Below are positions 1 to 9,390 of a DNA stretch of 64,000 bases, one piece after another. Position numbers and translations under genes: made by a program. The notes under the pieces are model-generated. The model was not told where the DNA came from. It was given only the letters and a program-made list of their open reading frames with translations, and ran no database searches. The stretch's first letter is position 1, and the number at the start of each line of letters is the position of its first letter. Source of the stretch: Peptoniphilus sp. GNH (lineage in GTDB: Bacteria > Bacillota > Clostridia > Tissierellales > Peptoniphilaceae); NCBI GenBank assembly GCA_021307325.1, contig CP089931.1, forward strand, positions 1,140,979 to 1,204,978, given 5' to 3'.

Positions 1-233
1 AGTATGATTGCTCCATCAACTGCTGAATTGATTGCAGGGTCTACTGAGCTTGGTTCAGATGCTATACAAACGTCTAGTACGCCGTCTTTCTTTGCAGGAT
101 CATCTATAGCTTGCGCTTTTGCTTCTCCTTCTTTCTTTTCTCCATTTGCTGGTGCCTTATTTCCGCCGCAACCAACTAGCAAAGTTGCCATTGCAAGTAA
201 GAGTGCCAAAAGGCTAATTGTTTTCTTCTTCAA
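1..233 (-). CDS. oppA: Oligopeptide-binding lipoprotein OppA, N-terminal part (gene continues past the left edge)
   Basis: Reading leftward from a TTG start at 233, about 77 residues are open to the window edge. They begin MKKKTISLLALLLAMATLL and reach a lipobox, LVGC, followed by a polar Gly/Lys/Glu-rich linker and the motif ASEPSSVDPA, typical of family-5 solute-binding proteins (SBP_bac_5). A strong ribosome-binding site, AGGAGGGA at 241-248, lies 7 bases upstream and decides the TTG start. The gene is 55 bp downstream of oppF on the same strand, so it is the last visible gene of an oppBCDFA operon. Its product should be a membrane-anchored lipoprotein that delivers peptides to OppBC. The C-terminal bulk is outside the window. 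Confidence 0.85.
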   Translation of the reverse strand, partial: MKKKTISLLALLLAMATLLVGCGGNKAPANGEKKEGEAKAQAIDDPAKKDGVLDVCIASEPSSVDPAINSAVDGAII

Positions 234-288
234 AAGAATCTCCCTCCTAAAAAATAATTTTTATATACACCCCTTAGGGATATATGTC

Positions 289-1350
289 TTAGTATTCAAT
301 ATTGTGGCAAGCTACAAAGTGTTCATCTTCTACTTCCACAAATTTAGGTACTTCTGTCTTACATCTTTCTGTAGCCTTGGGGCATCTCGTATGAAAACGA
401 CAGCCAGAAGGCGGATTTATTGCTGATGGGATTTCTCCTTCGAGCTTTATTCTGTTTGAGTTCCTGCTAATTTCAGGATCTGGAACGGGTATAGCTGAAA
501 GTAGAGTCTTGGTGTAAGGATGAAGTGGTCTTTTGTAAAGCTTGTCAGCATCTACAAGTTCAACCAACTTTCCTAAATACATTACACCAATCCTATCGGA
601 TATATGTCGAACAACTGACAGGTCATGGGCAATAAAGAGGTAGGTAAGTCCCAACTGATCCTGCATGTCCTCCAGCATATTTACTATTTGAGCTTGGATT
701 GAAACGTCCAAGGCTGATATAGGCTCATCGCAAACTATAAATTCAGGTTCTACGGCTAGGGCTCTTGCGATACCTATTCTTTGTTGCTGTCCTCCTGAAA
801 ATTCATGAGGATACCTATTGGCATGTTCTTGATTTAGACCGACAGTAGAAAGAAGTTCACTTATCCTCTTTTTTCTCTCAGCCTTTCCTTGGTATAGTTT
901 ATGAATATCAAGAGCCTCTCCTACAATTTCGCCGACCGTCATTCTGGGATCTAGCGAAGCAGATGGGTCTTGAAATATAATCTGCATCTTTCGCCTGTAT
1001 GGCACCATATTTTTCGCTACATTGGCTGATGAATCATATATGGCTTCACCTTCGTAGACTATTTTGCCAGATGTCGGTTCATGAAGTCTTAAAATAGTCC
1101 TTCCTAAGCTCGTCTTGCCACATCCTGATTCTCCTACTAACCCAAGAGTCTCTCCCTTTTTTATATATAGGCTGACATCGTCAACTGCGTGGACTTCTTT
1201 AGTCTTTCCAAAAGAGCCTTTTACCTTGAATCTCTTTATTAGGTTAGTGATTTCCAAGAGTTTGTCCGCCGTTTTTAATTTTTCTCTTCTGATTTCGTAC
1301 CTGTCAGGATTATTTAAACTTGATTTATTTTCTTTTACTATTTTTTCCAT
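289..1350 (-). CDS. oppF: Oligopeptide ABC transporter ATP-binding protein OppF
   Basis: About 353 residues, the normal length for the family. It has Walker A GESGCGKTS near residue 74, the signature SGGQQQR near 186, Walker B FIVCDEP near 205 and the OppD/F-type C-terminal extension. That extension holds cysteines (GCRFHTRCP...C...C) in the spacing that in some OppD/F proteins binds an iron-sulphur cluster; binding here is inferred. ATG at 1350 overlaps the TGA of oppD (TGATG) and is preceded by AAGGTG. An in-frame TTG one codon upstream is less likely. It would energise peptide uptake with OppD. It has an unusually long 30-residue N-terminal lead before the ABC fold. Confidence 0.93.
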   Translation of the reverse strand: MEKIVKENKSSLNNPDRYEIRREKLKTADKLLEITNLIKRFKVKGSFGKTKEVHAVDDVSLYIKKGETLGLVGESGCGKTSLGRTILRLHEPTSGKIVYEGEAIYDSSANVAKNMVPYRRKMQIIFQDPSASLDPRMTVGEIVGEALDIHKLYQGKAERKKRISELLSTVGLNQEHANRYPHEFSGGQQQRIGIARALAVEPEFIVCDEPISALDVSIQAQIVNMLEDMQDQLGLTYLFIAHDLSVVRHISDRIGVMYLGKLVELVDADKLYKRPLHPYTKTLLSAIPVPDPEISRNSNRIKLEGEIPSAINPPSGCRFHTRCPKATERCKTEVPKFVEVEDEHFVACHNIEY

Positions 1351-2339
1351 CAAGCTTCACCTTCTTTCATCGCAAGAAGCCAACATTTTGCCCTGTGTCC
1401 ATCTCCCAATTCAACCATTGGAGGATCTTTTCTAAGGCAAATTTTCATGCAATGTTCGCATCTGGTACCGAAACCGCATCCTTCTGGTGGATTTAACATA
1501 TCTACTGGGCTACCTTCTATGCTCTCAAGTCTTTCATAGCCTTCAGAATCTATTCTAGGCATGGATTTTAAAAGACCATGAGTATAGGGGTGAGATGGTC
1601 TATAAAAGACATCATCAACGCTGCCCTGTTCAACTATTTTTCCTGCATACATTACAGAAACTTTATCGCATATAGATGCCACAACTCCCAAATTGTGAGT
1701 TATAAATATGATAGACATCTCATTTTTCTCTTGAATCCTCTTCATTAGCTCTAGAATTTGTGCTTGAATGGTAACATCTAGCGCAGTTGTAGGTTCATCT
1801 GCTATCAAGAGTTTAGGTTCATTTATAAGCCCCATTCCTATCATTACTCTTTGACGCATACCACCTGAAAGCTCATGAGGATATTGTTTCATCCTTTTTT
1901 CTGGATTGGATATACCAACAAGATCTAGCATCTTAACCGCCTTTTTATAGGCCTCTTCTTTTGATACAGACTTGTGGCAAAGCAAAGCCTCCATAAGCTG
2001 ATTGCCAATCGTATAAACGGGGTTTAAACAAGTCATAGGATTTTGGAAAATTATTGAGCACTTGTTTCCCCTAAAGTCTTCCATCTGTTTCTTGTCGTAT
2101 TCAAGAATATTTTCGCCTTCAAACTCTATGGATCCGCCAACAACCTTACCAGGGTCAGCTAAAAGTCCCATTATAGAGTAAGCTTCAACACTTTTCCCAG
2201 AGCCAGATTCTCCAACTATTCCCATGATTTCATTGTGGCCCATTTCATAAGAGATTCCTCCAACCGCTTGGACTTCGCCAGCTGGTGTGAAGAAGGAAAC
2301 CTTTAAATCTTTTACCTTTAATAATTTTTTTGTTTCCAT
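1350..2339 (-). CDS. oppD: Oligopeptide ABC transporter ATP-binding protein OppD
   Basis: About 329 residues with Walker A GESGSGKS, signature LSGGMRQR, Walker B LLIADEPTTALD and the H-loop FITHNLG. A C-terminal region carries the cysteine set GCGFGTRCEHC...C, as in the OppD/DppD family. It pairs with OppF as the ATPase heterodimer under OppB/OppC. ATG at 2339 sits 4 bases after GAGGTG and is preferred. An in-frame GTG at 2351 would add four residues and overlap the oppC stop. Translational coupling to both neighbours is likely from the short junctions. Confidence 0.93.
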   Translation of the reverse strand: METKKLLKVKDLKVSFFTPAGEVQAVGGISYEMGHNEIMGIVGESGSGKSVEAYSIMGLLADPGKVVGGSIEFEGENILEYDKKQMEDFRGNKCSIIFQNPMTCLNPVYTIGNQLMEALLCHKSVSKEEAYKKAVKMLDLVGISNPEKRMKQYPHELSGGMRQRVMIGMGLINEPKLLIADEPTTALDVTIQAQILELMKRIQEKNEMSIIFITHNLGVVASICDKVSVMYAGKIVEQGSVDDVFYRPSHPYTHGLLKSMPRIDSEGYERLESIEGSPVDMLNPPEGCGFGTRCEHCMKICLRKDPPMVELGDGHRAKCWLLAMKEGEA

Positions 2340-2347
2340 TTTACACC

Positions 2348-3400
2348 TCACTTTTTAAGTCTTGGATCAAAGGCGTCTCTGAGTCCATCTGAGAACAAGT
2401 TTAAACTTAGAATCATAAGACTCAATATTGCCGATGGGATTATTAGCCTGTATGCGTATGAATATATTCCTCCAAGGGCATCTGATGCCATAGCTCCAAG
2501 AGAAGTCATAGGAGCTGAAACACCTATTCCTAAGAAGGATAAGAAGCTTTCCAAAAATATTGCTGATGGAATTTGCATAGCTGTCATTACGATTATTTGA
2601 CCTATTGCATTGGGAAATAAGTGAGAAAAAATTACCCTTTTCTTATTTCCACCAAGAGCTATTACGGCTGTGATAAATTCTTGTTGCTTCAAGCTCAAAA
2701 CTTGACCTCTTATTATCCTTGCCATCGAAACCCAGTACAAGAGTCCAAAGGCTATAAATATAGAAATCAATCCGGGTCCTATTGTCGCTATTCTAAGAGC
2801 AAACTTGGAGCCAGAGCTGTTTACCCATTGTTCCATGGGCATCTTTATTGTTATCGAAAGCAATATTATTACAAGTATGTCTGGGATTGAGTAGATTAGA
2901 TCCAAAAATCTCATCATTATGCTGTCCACTTTTCCACCGATATAACCTGATATCGCTCCGTAAAGAGTACCTATAATCAAAACAATTATAGAAGCGAAGA
3001 TTCCAACTATAAGAGAAACTCTTGTTCCATACATAGTCCTTACCATGAGATCTCTTCCCAATTTATCAGTGCCAAAGGGGAAGCTTGCATTTGGATGGAG
3101 ATTTTCCATTCCTCTGTATTGAGTTGTGTAATCACCATTTCTAAACAGAGGTCCGGCAAATGCAAATAATATCACGACAATTATAAATACCAAAGACACC
3201 ATGGCAACTCTGTTTGCCTTGAGTCTACGCCAGGCATCTTTCCAGTAGGAGACAGATGGAGCCTTCATTATAAAGGTTTCTTTTTCACTTTCACTGGCTA
3301 GTTCAAAGTCGTCAGGAAGAATTTCCAAATCCGGAAACAAGTCCTTATCTATTTGCAAGGAGAGTTTACTTCTTTTAAACTGCGATTTGTTGTCATGCAT
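2348..3400 (-). CDS. oppC: Oligopeptide ABC transporter permease OppC
   Basis: 350 residues. A cytosolic lead of about 65 residues (longer than usual) is followed by a first membrane segment (MVSLVFIIVVILFAFAGPLF), the OppC_N element with FPFGTDKLGRD, and a binding-protein-dependent permease domain with the EAA loop (EFITAVIALGG...FSHLFPNA). It forms the transmembrane channel with OppB. ATG at 3400 overlaps the last base of the oppB stop (TAATG) and follows GGGGAGA, so translation is probably coupled. Ordinary family member. Confidence 0.93.
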   Translation of the reverse strand: MHDNKSQFKRSKLSLQIDKDLFPDLEILPDDFELASESEKETFIMKAPSVSYWKDAWRRLKANRVAMVSLVFIIVVILFAFAGPLFRNGDYTTQYRGMENLHPNASFPFGTDKLGRDLMVRTMYGTRVSLIVGIFASIIVLIIGTLYGAISGYIGGKVDSIMMRFLDLIYSIPDILVIILLSITIKMPMEQWVNSSGSKFALRIATIGPGLISIFIAFGLLYWVSMARIIRGQVLSLKQQEFITAVIALGGNKKRVIFSHLFPNAIGQIIVMTAMQIPSAIFLESFLSFLGIGVSAPMTSLGAMASDALGGIYSYAYRLIIPSAILSLMILSLNLFSDGLRDAFDPRLKK

Positions 3401-4332
3401 TATTCTCCCCCCTTAAGCACGTCTATTCTAGGATCGACTACCTTATATAGGATATCGACTACTAAATTCATGATAATTACAAGTGATGCAAAAAATATGG
3501 TCGTCGCCATTATAATCGGATAATCTCTATTTAATATTGATTGAATAAAATATCTTCCAAGACCCGGAAGTGAAAACACACTTTCTACTACAAAAGAGCC
3601 AGAAAGTATACCCGCTGTCAAGGGTCCCAGATATGTCAAAACTGGTATAAAGGCATTTCTCAAAGCGTGTTTAAATATTCTCTTTCCCGAGGATACGCCC
3701 TTGGCCTTTGCAGTTCTCATATAGTCTTGATTTATTGCATCGAGCATGGATGATCTACTTAATCTTCCTATATAACAAGCCGGATAAAATGAAAGGGCTA
3801 TGACTGGCATTATATATCCAGTCCAAGATTGAAGTCCCATTGTCGGTAAAATTTTTAATTTTACTCCCAAGCCTAGCAAGAGCAAGGTCGCCACAACAAA
3901 TGAAGGAACTGATATACCCAAAGTTGTCACAACTCTTAGGGCTGAATCTGTAAACTTACCTCTATTGTATGCAGCTATGCAGCCTATCGGAACACCAAAT
4001 AAGACCGAGCTTACAAGTGCCATAAGACCAATCTTAGCCGAAGTAGGGAACATCTCTTTTATAATATCTAGAACAGGTCTGTTCTTCTGCATTTTTAAAG
4101 AAACTCCGAAATCCCCTTTTAAGATGTTTCTTATATACATCTTCACTTGAACCCAAAGCGGTTTATCAAGACCATATTTCTCATTTAGAGCCTTGATAGC
4201 CTCAGGACTTGGTGCCTTTTCGTTTAAAAATGGACTTCCCGGAATTAGGTGCATCAAGACATATGTTATACATATGACTATAAAGAGTACAAAGATTGCT
4301 TGAAGCACCCTCTTGAGAATGTATTTTCCCAT
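3400..4332 (-). CDS. oppB: Oligopeptide ABC transporter permease OppB
   Basis: About 310 residues from ATG 4332 (MGKYILKRVLQAIFVLF), the usual start of DppB/OppB proteins. An in-frame ATG at 4353 would add seven residues. It has an N-terminal membrane helix, then the periplasmic stretch with PGSPF, then five more helices with the EAA-like loop DYMRTAKAKGVS. It is the first gene of the operon, transcribed from the promoter seen at 4409-4437. It pairs with OppC to form the peptide channel. Confidence 0.93.
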   Translation of the reverse strand: MGKYILKRVLQAIFVLFIVICITYVLMHLIPGSPFLNEKAPSPEAIKALNEKYGLDKPLWVQVKMYIRNILKGDFGVSLKMQKNRPVLDIIKEMFPTSAKIGLMALVSSVLFGVPIGCIAAYNRGKFTDSALRVVTTLGISVPSFVVATLLLLGLGVKLKILPTMGLQSWTGYIMPVIALSFYPACYIGRLSRSSMLDAINQDYMRTAKAKGVSSGKRIFKHALRNAFIPVLTYLGPLTAGILSGSFVVESVFSLPGLGRYFIQSILNRDYPIIMATTIFFASLVIIMNLVVDILYKVVDPRIDVLKGGE

Positions 4333-4408
4333 TTCATTTCCACTTCCTTTCATTCTCGCTAAAATATTACATATCGTACTTTATCCAGCTAAATTTTTAT
4401 TATGAGGT

Positions 4409-4437
4409 ATTATATTCTTTAACACGAAACTTTGCAA
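4409..4437 (-). promoter_or_regulatory. Likely sigma-A promoter of the opp operon
   Basis: On the minus strand the -35 is TTGCAA (4432-4437) and the -10 is a perfect TATAAT (4409-4414), with a 17-base spacer. It lies about 75 bases upstream of oppB, which suits a leader of 70 nt. The -35 matches the consensus at four of six positions. Confidence 0.55.
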
Positions 4438-5039
4438 GCCTTGATTTTTCAAAAATAAAATTATTTGCTATCACTTTATGTTGCTAAATTGCTCTATCAC
4501 TTGTTTTAAGACGTTTCAATTTATGTTTAAGTATTTTAAAAAAATTTTGCTTTTTTCCATCAAGTGATAAACCAATTCATTTGTTTTACTTCTCATTAAA
4601 CTTTTTTGTTAATATTTAATTTATTTTTTTCAAAAAAATAATGTAGTTTTTTATATTTTTTTAATAATTTGAATGCGTTTTCCTATTTTTCAATCAACTT
4701 TATATATTCTTACATATTTATACAAAAATTTATAATATACACTTTTTTATGGTTCATATCATTTTTTTATGTTTTTATTTTTATTTTATTAAAATTTTTA
4801 TTATTTATTTTATATTCGCCTTACCCGCCTTTATTATTAAATTTTTTTCGATTTTAACTTAAATAAAATTTCGTATCGCTGGATCAAAACACCTTCTAAA
4901 TGATAATTTCAAATCTAAATCGCTGTAGTTTATCTTGAATTTTTTAGCACATTTTTTTAAAGAGCCTTGGTATGCTTTTTTGTCTTTTATTAAATAGGAT
5001 TATAGAGTAAAATTAATCTAGTATAATTTGGAGGTTTTT
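4438..5039. other. Intergenic region between divergent opp operon and Na/Pi transporter
   Basis: Very AT-rich, about 600 bases, with long T-runs on the plus strand. I see no coding sequence with a ribosome-binding site and no clear RNA structure. It must hold the promoter of the rightward transporter gene; a TATAAT at 5022-5027 is too close to the start codon to serve. Confidence 0.5.
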
Positions 5040-6638
5040 ATGAAATTAAGTTACTTGCTCGGCCTTTTAGGTGGGCTGGCTCTGTTTCTATATGGGATGG
5101 ATCTGACTAGCCAAGGGCTGGAGATGGCAACCGGTAACAAATTGCAGGGCCTTATTGAAAAATTTACTTCAAGTAGATTTAAGGGTCTTTTAATTGGTAC
5201 CTTGGTTACTGCAGTCATCCAATCATCTTCTGCGACAACTGTAATGCTAGTCGGTTTTGTAAATGCAGGCATAATGACCATTGAACAAACCATAGGTATC
5301 ATTATGGGGGCCAATATAGGTACTACAATTACTGGTCAGATTGTGGCTCTTGATATTGTAGCAGCCGCTCCTCTTTTTTGTTTTGTCGGTTTTATACTTG
5401 CAAAGTTTGTTAAGAAGAATAAGGGGCTTAAATATTCAGGGCAAATTTTTTTGGGCATAGGTCTTCTCTTTATGGGTATGAAAATTATGTCAAGCTCTAT
5501 GTCGCCTCTTGCTGAAGACCCCAAGTTTATCGACTTGATGGCAACATTTAAAAATCCCATCTTGGGAATTTTTGCAGGAACTATTTTCACCTCCGTTTTG
5601 CAATCTTCGGCAGCTTCTCTTGGTATCTTGCAGGCAACTGCTAATATGGGCTTGATAAGTCTTAGGGCAAGTATGTTTATAATATGTGGCTTTAATATAG
5701 GCACTTGTATAACTTCTGTTCTCTCATCAATAGGTGCTAGCAAAAATGCTCAAAGAACTGCAGCTTGCCACGTGCTTTTTAATATAATGGGAACTGTTTT
5801 ATTTGTAGTCTTAGCATTTTTTGTTCCGGTAGAAAAATATATAGCCTTTATGTCAAGAAGTGTTCCAGCTGCTCAAATCGCCAATATGCACACATTTTTC
5901 AACATTTTCGCAACAGTTATGCTCTTTCCTTTCGGTAATAAAATAGCTCAAATTTCTAAGCTAGTAATAAGTGGTGAAGATGCTGAAAAAGATGAAAAAT
6001 CACTTATATATATAAATCCCAACATCAAAGAGCCAACAACACTTTTTGCAGGAATAAGGGCAGAAAGCGAAAGGATGCTTACTCTAGTTAGAAATAACTT
6101 TCTGATGAGTGTGAGTTTATTTCACAACTTTGATCAAGAAAAATTTGACCTGTGCTTTCACAACGAGGTCATAATAAATTATTTGAACTCACAAATTTCA
6201 AAACATATTATAGAAAATGTCAACCTGCCTATGGACACTTCTCTCTCTTCTCTATTTACAGCTTATCTTAGAATAGTAAGAGACCTTGAAAGGATAGGAG
6301 ACCATACTAAAAGCATAGCAGAAAATTCTCAATATTCTTATAATTCTGATCTTCCTTATACTGATGAGGCCATAAGAGAATTTGACTCTCTGGAATCTAT
6401 AATAGAAGATATGTTCAAATCAATTGAAACCGATATAGCAAAACCTCACAGAGTTAATGATTTAAGACTTGCCTATGCCAGAGTCGAAAACAATGCTGAA
6501 ATTTATAGAAAGCTTCATGTGGATAGGATGAAAAAGGGCATATGCAATCCAGAAAGTGGTATTATGTTTGAAAAATGCCTGGTCGCATTCGAAAGAATCG
6601 CCGCCTATACCTACAATGTCGGAAAACTCTCTATCTAG
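5040..6638 (+). CDS. Na+/phosphate cotransporter family protein (NptA/YjbB type) with PhoU-like tail
   Basis: 532 residues. The membrane half holds the two inverted Na/Pi repeats with their diagnostic QSSSATTVMLVG (about residue 60) and QSSAASLGILQ (about 185) motifs, each followed by a glycine-rich helix (GANIGTTITGQ; GFNIGTCITS). From about residue 340 the chain is a soluble helical PhoU-like domain with RDLERIGDHTKSIAEN. ATG 5040 follows GGAGG at 5030-5034; a TTG at 5028 lies inside the ribosome-binding site and is rejected. Expected role is Na+-driven phosphate movement at the membrane. Direction (import or efflux) cannot be told from sequence. Confidence 0.9.
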   Translation: MKLSYLLGLLGGLALFLYGMDLTSQGLEMATGNKLQGLIEKFTSSRFKGLLIGTLVTAVIQSSSATTVMLVGFVNAGIMTIEQTIGIIMGANIGTTITGQIVALDIVAAAPLFCFVGFILAKFVKKNKGLKYSGQIFLGIGLLFMGMKIMSSSMSPLAEDPKFIDLMATFKNPILGIFAGTIFTSVLQSSAASLGILQATANMGLISLRASMFIICGFNIGTCITSVLSSIGASKNAQRTAACHVLFNIMGTVLFVVLAFFVPVEKYIAFMSRSVPAAQIANMHTFFNIFATVMLFPFGNKIAQISKLVISGEDAEKDEKSLIYINPNIKEPTTLFAGIRAESERMLTLVRNNFLMSVSLFHNFDQEKFDLCFHNEVIINYLNSQISKHIIENVNLPMDTSLSSLFTAYLRIVRDLERIGDHTKSIAENSQYSYNSDLPYTDEAIREFDSLESIIEDMFKSIETDIAKPHRVNDLRLAYARVENNAEIYRKLHVDRMKKGICNPESGIMFEKCLVAFERIAAYTYNVGKLSI

Positions 6639-6645
6639 AATGTAC

Positions 6646-6672
6646 AACCACCGCAAAGTCGGTGGTTTTTTG
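6646..6672 (+). terminator. Rho-independent terminator after Na/Pi transporter
   Basis: Seven-base stem AACCACC (6646-6652) and GGTGGTT (6661-6667) around an 8-base loop, followed by a T-run. It starts 7 bases after the stop codon. Confidence 0.85.
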
Positions 6673-6798
6673 ATTTTTAAAGTCTTAAAATTTATCTTGT
6701 AAATTTCACTTTCGCTCTTTATAAAAATCTCTGCCAAGTCCTTATTCATAGTTTTTTATTGTGAAGTAGGCTATAATCAAATAGATGAGGTGATGTTT

Positions 6799-7806
6799 AT
6801 GGAAGAAAAACGAAAACTCAAATTTATTTTGTCTGCTTTTGTTCTTCTGCTGCTAACAGGCGTGCTAGGCTATATGATTTTATTGAAGCTAAGCTTTGTC
6901 GATGCCTTATATATGACTGTCATAACAATATCTACTGTTGGTTTTGGCGAAGTCGGCAAGCCCAATATGGGGTCGGAAATTTTTTCAATAATTATGATAT
7001 TTGCAGGTGTCGGTATAGTCGGATATGCCTTTACAACATTTGTAGCTATGTTAGTAGAAGGCAAACTCATGGATTTATGGAAGGGAAATAAAATGGAGAA
7101 AAAAATTTCTGCCTTGAATAATCATTACATAATATGTGGCTCTGGAGAGCTGGCAGAGGTCATAATAGAAAAATTTATGGCTGAAAAGTTAGATTTCGTC
7201 GTTATAACTGATAAGCGTGAAGACCTTGATAATTATAGTCACCATGACATCTTGGTAGTAGAAGGCCATTCTACTGAAGAAAGTGTGCTAACTCACGCCG
7301 GCATCCAAAAAGCCAAGGGGCTCATATCCACTCTGGATACAGAGGTGGACAACATAGTTACTGTGCTTACTGCTAGAAATCTCAACAAAGAAATATATAT
7401 TATATCCAACTCCACTAGCAAGTCTGGCAGCGAAAAATTATTAAAGGTCGGAGCAAACAAGACCCTATCAGCAACGGAGATTAGTGGTAAGAGAATGGCA
7501 TCTCTTATGATAAAACCAAATATAATTTCTTTTTTAGATGTGGTCACAAGAATAGGAGATCTTGAGCTAGATTTGGAGGAGGTCATAGTAAAAAAAGACT
7601 CTTATTTGGAAAACAAAAATTTAATTCAGGCGCAAATACCTAAAAAAACTGGTCTAATTGTGCTTGCAATAAAAAAGATTGAAGATGAAAGTTTACTCTT
7701 TAATCCTCCCATCGACTATACTTTTAAAATAGGTGATGTGCTAATAGTCCTCGGAAGAGAAGAACAAGTTGACAAGCTGAAAAATTTAGGTGATGAACTG
7801 AGATAA
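6799..7806 (+). CDS. Two-TM potassium channel with RCK (TrkA-N/TrkA-C) regulatory domain
   Basis: About 335 residues. Two membrane helices flank a pore loop with the K+ filter TVGFGE (near residue 45). A cytosolic Rossmann RCK domain follows, with ICGSGELAE as the nucleotide-binding glycine motif (near 112), and the C-terminal 80 residues form a TrkA-C fold ending in GDVLIVLGREEQV. This is the MthK/Kch architecture and should be a ligand-gated K+ channel in the membrane. ATG 6799 lies 6 bases after GAGGTG; an upstream GTG/ATG pair (6790/6793) overlaps that site. A TATAAT at 6772-6777 may be its -10 box. Confidence 0.88.
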   Translation: MEEKRKLKFILSAFVLLLLTGVLGYMILLKLSFVDALYMTVITISTVGFGEVGKPNMGSEIFSIIMIFAGVGIVGYAFTTFVAMLVEGKLMDLWKGNKMEKKISALNNHYIICGSGELAEVIIEKFMAEKLDFVVITDKREDLDNYSHHDILVVEGHSTEESVLTHAGIQKAKGLISTLDTEVDNIVTVLTARNLNKEIYIISNSTSKSGSEKLLKVGANKTLSATEISGKRMASLMIKPNIISFLDVVTRIGDLELDLEEVIVKKDSYLENKNLIQAQIPKKTGLIVLAIKKIEDESLLFNPPIDYTFKIGDVLIVLGREEQVDKLKNLGDELR

Positions 7807-7836
7807 GGCTATTTTAAATAGCCTTATTTTATTGTT
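7805..7836 (+). terminator. Rho-independent terminator after K+ channel
   Basis: Perfect 8-base stem AAGGCTAT (7805-7812) and ATAGCCTT (7818-7825) with a 5-base loop and a T-rich tail. It overlaps the stop codon. Confidence 0.85.
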
Positions 7837-8041
7837 ATTTTTAGGCTTACATCCCCCTTTCTATAGATATGTAGTTATAAATATTTTTATTAATTTTTAA
7901 ATATTAATAATTGTTATTTATTATCCAATAAAAAAATGGGTAGAATAAAAAATATAAGATATTTACCAACATATATATAAGAAGGTTCTTGTATATATTT
8001 TATTTTGGGAGTATATTATATGGTTGGAAAGAAGGGATGCA

Positions 8042-8356
8042 ATGAAAGATACTATTAATAGCATCTTAGATATTGAGGAGCGAACCAAGGCTGTCATGGA
8101 AGAAACAGATCAAAAAATCACCTCCATGAAGGAAGACTTGCAAAAAAAGCTCTCTCAAATGGAAAGTGAAGTCACAAAAGAAGCGAAAGATGCCGCTTCC
8201 GCAAAATTTTCTGAGATTATGGCATCTGCAGATGAAGAGGTCAAAAAGAGGCAGGAGGAGATTCAAAATGAACTTTCTCAAATCGATGAAAATTTTAGAC
8301 TTCAAAAAAAGGAACTTGTTGAAGAAGCCTTTAAAAAATTTATATTGAAGGGATAG
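8042..8356 (+). CDS. V-type ATPase peripheral stalk subunit (G/H-like coiled coil)
   Basis: 104 residues, almost wholly alpha-helical and charged, with heptad spacing throughout (MKDTINSILDIEERTKAVM...). It has the length and character of the AhaH/NtpF-type stator subunit that pairs with subunit E. It is the first gene of the V-ATPase operon, two bases before subunit C. ATG 8042 follows AAGGG; a TTG at 8024 would add six residues and lacks a site. Identification rests on operon position and coiled-coil nature more than on conserved residues. Confidence 0.75.
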   Translation: MKDTINSILDIEERTKAVMEETDQKITSMKEDLQKKLSQMESEVTKEAKDAASAKFSEIMASADEEVKKRQEEIQNELSQIDENFRLQKKELVEEAFKKFILKG

Positions 8357-8358
8357 AA

Positions 8359-9390
8359 ATGGGAGAATTTAATGCAGTATCAGCTAAAATGAGCAAGATG
8401 ACCTCTGAATTTTTAACTGATGAAGACTACATCAATATGTCCAGATTTCAAACCGTTTCCGAAATAATCGCCTATATGAAAGAAAGCACAAAGTTGTCTT
8501 CCTACTTCGATGGATACGAAGATTCATATGAAGCAGAAAGAAAGCTAGACCTTTATAGGCTACATCTTTTAGAAAAGTTAAGGCACTACTACAAGGGCAA
8601 ACACCTTGCATTTGTAAATGCAGCTATTTCTGAATTTGAAATAGACGATATCAAAAGAGTCCTCAGATACTTAAAGACAAAGGATGGCAAAAGAACTTTA
8701 AGGGATCGGCTTATTGTTTTAAATTTTGAAAACTTAATAGATGAAGCCGATACCATTAAAACTTTTGTAGAGAAATTAAAGGGAACGAAGTACTACAAAG
8801 TCCTACGCCAATACGTAGACGATGCAGAGGATGTAGTACTTTTTTATATGGAGATGAATCTGGACAAGCTCTACTACCAACAACTAATTGAAATTGCAAA
8901 CACCTTTTCTAAATACGAAAAAGAAAATGTGGGCAAGGTTTTGGGAGTAAAGATTGATCTTTTGAATGTGACTTGGATATATCGTGGTATCAAGTATTAT
9001 GGTCTTATGCCGGAAGAGCTGTTGAATTTTGCAATTATTGGAGGAAAATCTTTCAACTTCGATAAGCTAAAAGAAATGGTTTATATGGATATAGAAAAAG
9101 AGTTCGTCCCCTATATTTTAAACTCACCTTATGCCTTTTTGTTTCAAGGTGAGTCTCAAGATATCTACATGGATAGGAGAAGCTCGAGGTTTATCTACTA
9201 TACCTGTCGAGAAGTTTTCAAAAAATACTTTTTCGATTTTTCAAAATTCGTCGCCTTTATCTATATCTTGGATTTTGAAGTCAAGGATGTAAGGGCGATT
9301 ATGGAGGCAACGAGATTTAACCTATCTACTGGCGAAACTCTCAACTACTTGGTAAGAAGCTATAAAGGAAGTGAATATACTTGGCTGTAG
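8359..9390 (+). CDS. V-type ATP synthase subunit C
   Basis: 343 residues, the usual length for NtpC/AhaC-type proteins. It is mostly helical, with repeated Tyr-rich segments (YIYILDFEVKDVRAIMEATR at the end) matching the vATP-synt_AC39 family, which links the central shaft to the membrane c-ring. Ribosome-binding site AAGGGAT lies within the end of the preceding gene. The 3' end overlaps subunit I by 10 bases. Confidence 0.88.
   Translation: MGEFNAVSAKMSKMTSEFLTDEDYINMSRFQTVSEIIAYMKESTKLSSYFDGYEDSYEAERKLDLYRLHLLEKLRHYYKGKHLAFVNAAISEFEIDDIKRVLRYLKTKDGKRTLRDRLIVLNFENLIDEADTIKTFVEKLKGTKYYKVLRQYVDDAEDVVLFYMEMNLDKLYYQQLIEIANTFSKYEKENVGKVLGVKIDLLNVTWIYRGIKYYGLMPEELLNFAIIGGKSFNFDKLKEMVYMDIEKEFVPYILNSPYAFLFQGESQDIYMDRRSSRFIYYTCREVFKKYFFDFSKFVAFIYILDFEVKDVRAIMEATRFNLSTGETLNYLVRSYKGSEYTWL

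Noticed and set aside
4-426. Plus-strand reading frame at the left edge
   Set aside because: It is the antisense of the oppA start and oppF end, which have signal, lipobox and ribosome-binding-site support on the minus strand.
4669-4857. Short plus-strand reading frame in the opp/Na-Pi gap
   Set aside because: Composed of Phe/Ile/Tyr from T-runs, with no ribosome-binding site.
5022-5027. TATAAT as -10 box of the Na/Pi transporter gene
   Set aside because: It ends 12 bases before the start codon, so the transcript would begin inside the ribosome-binding site.
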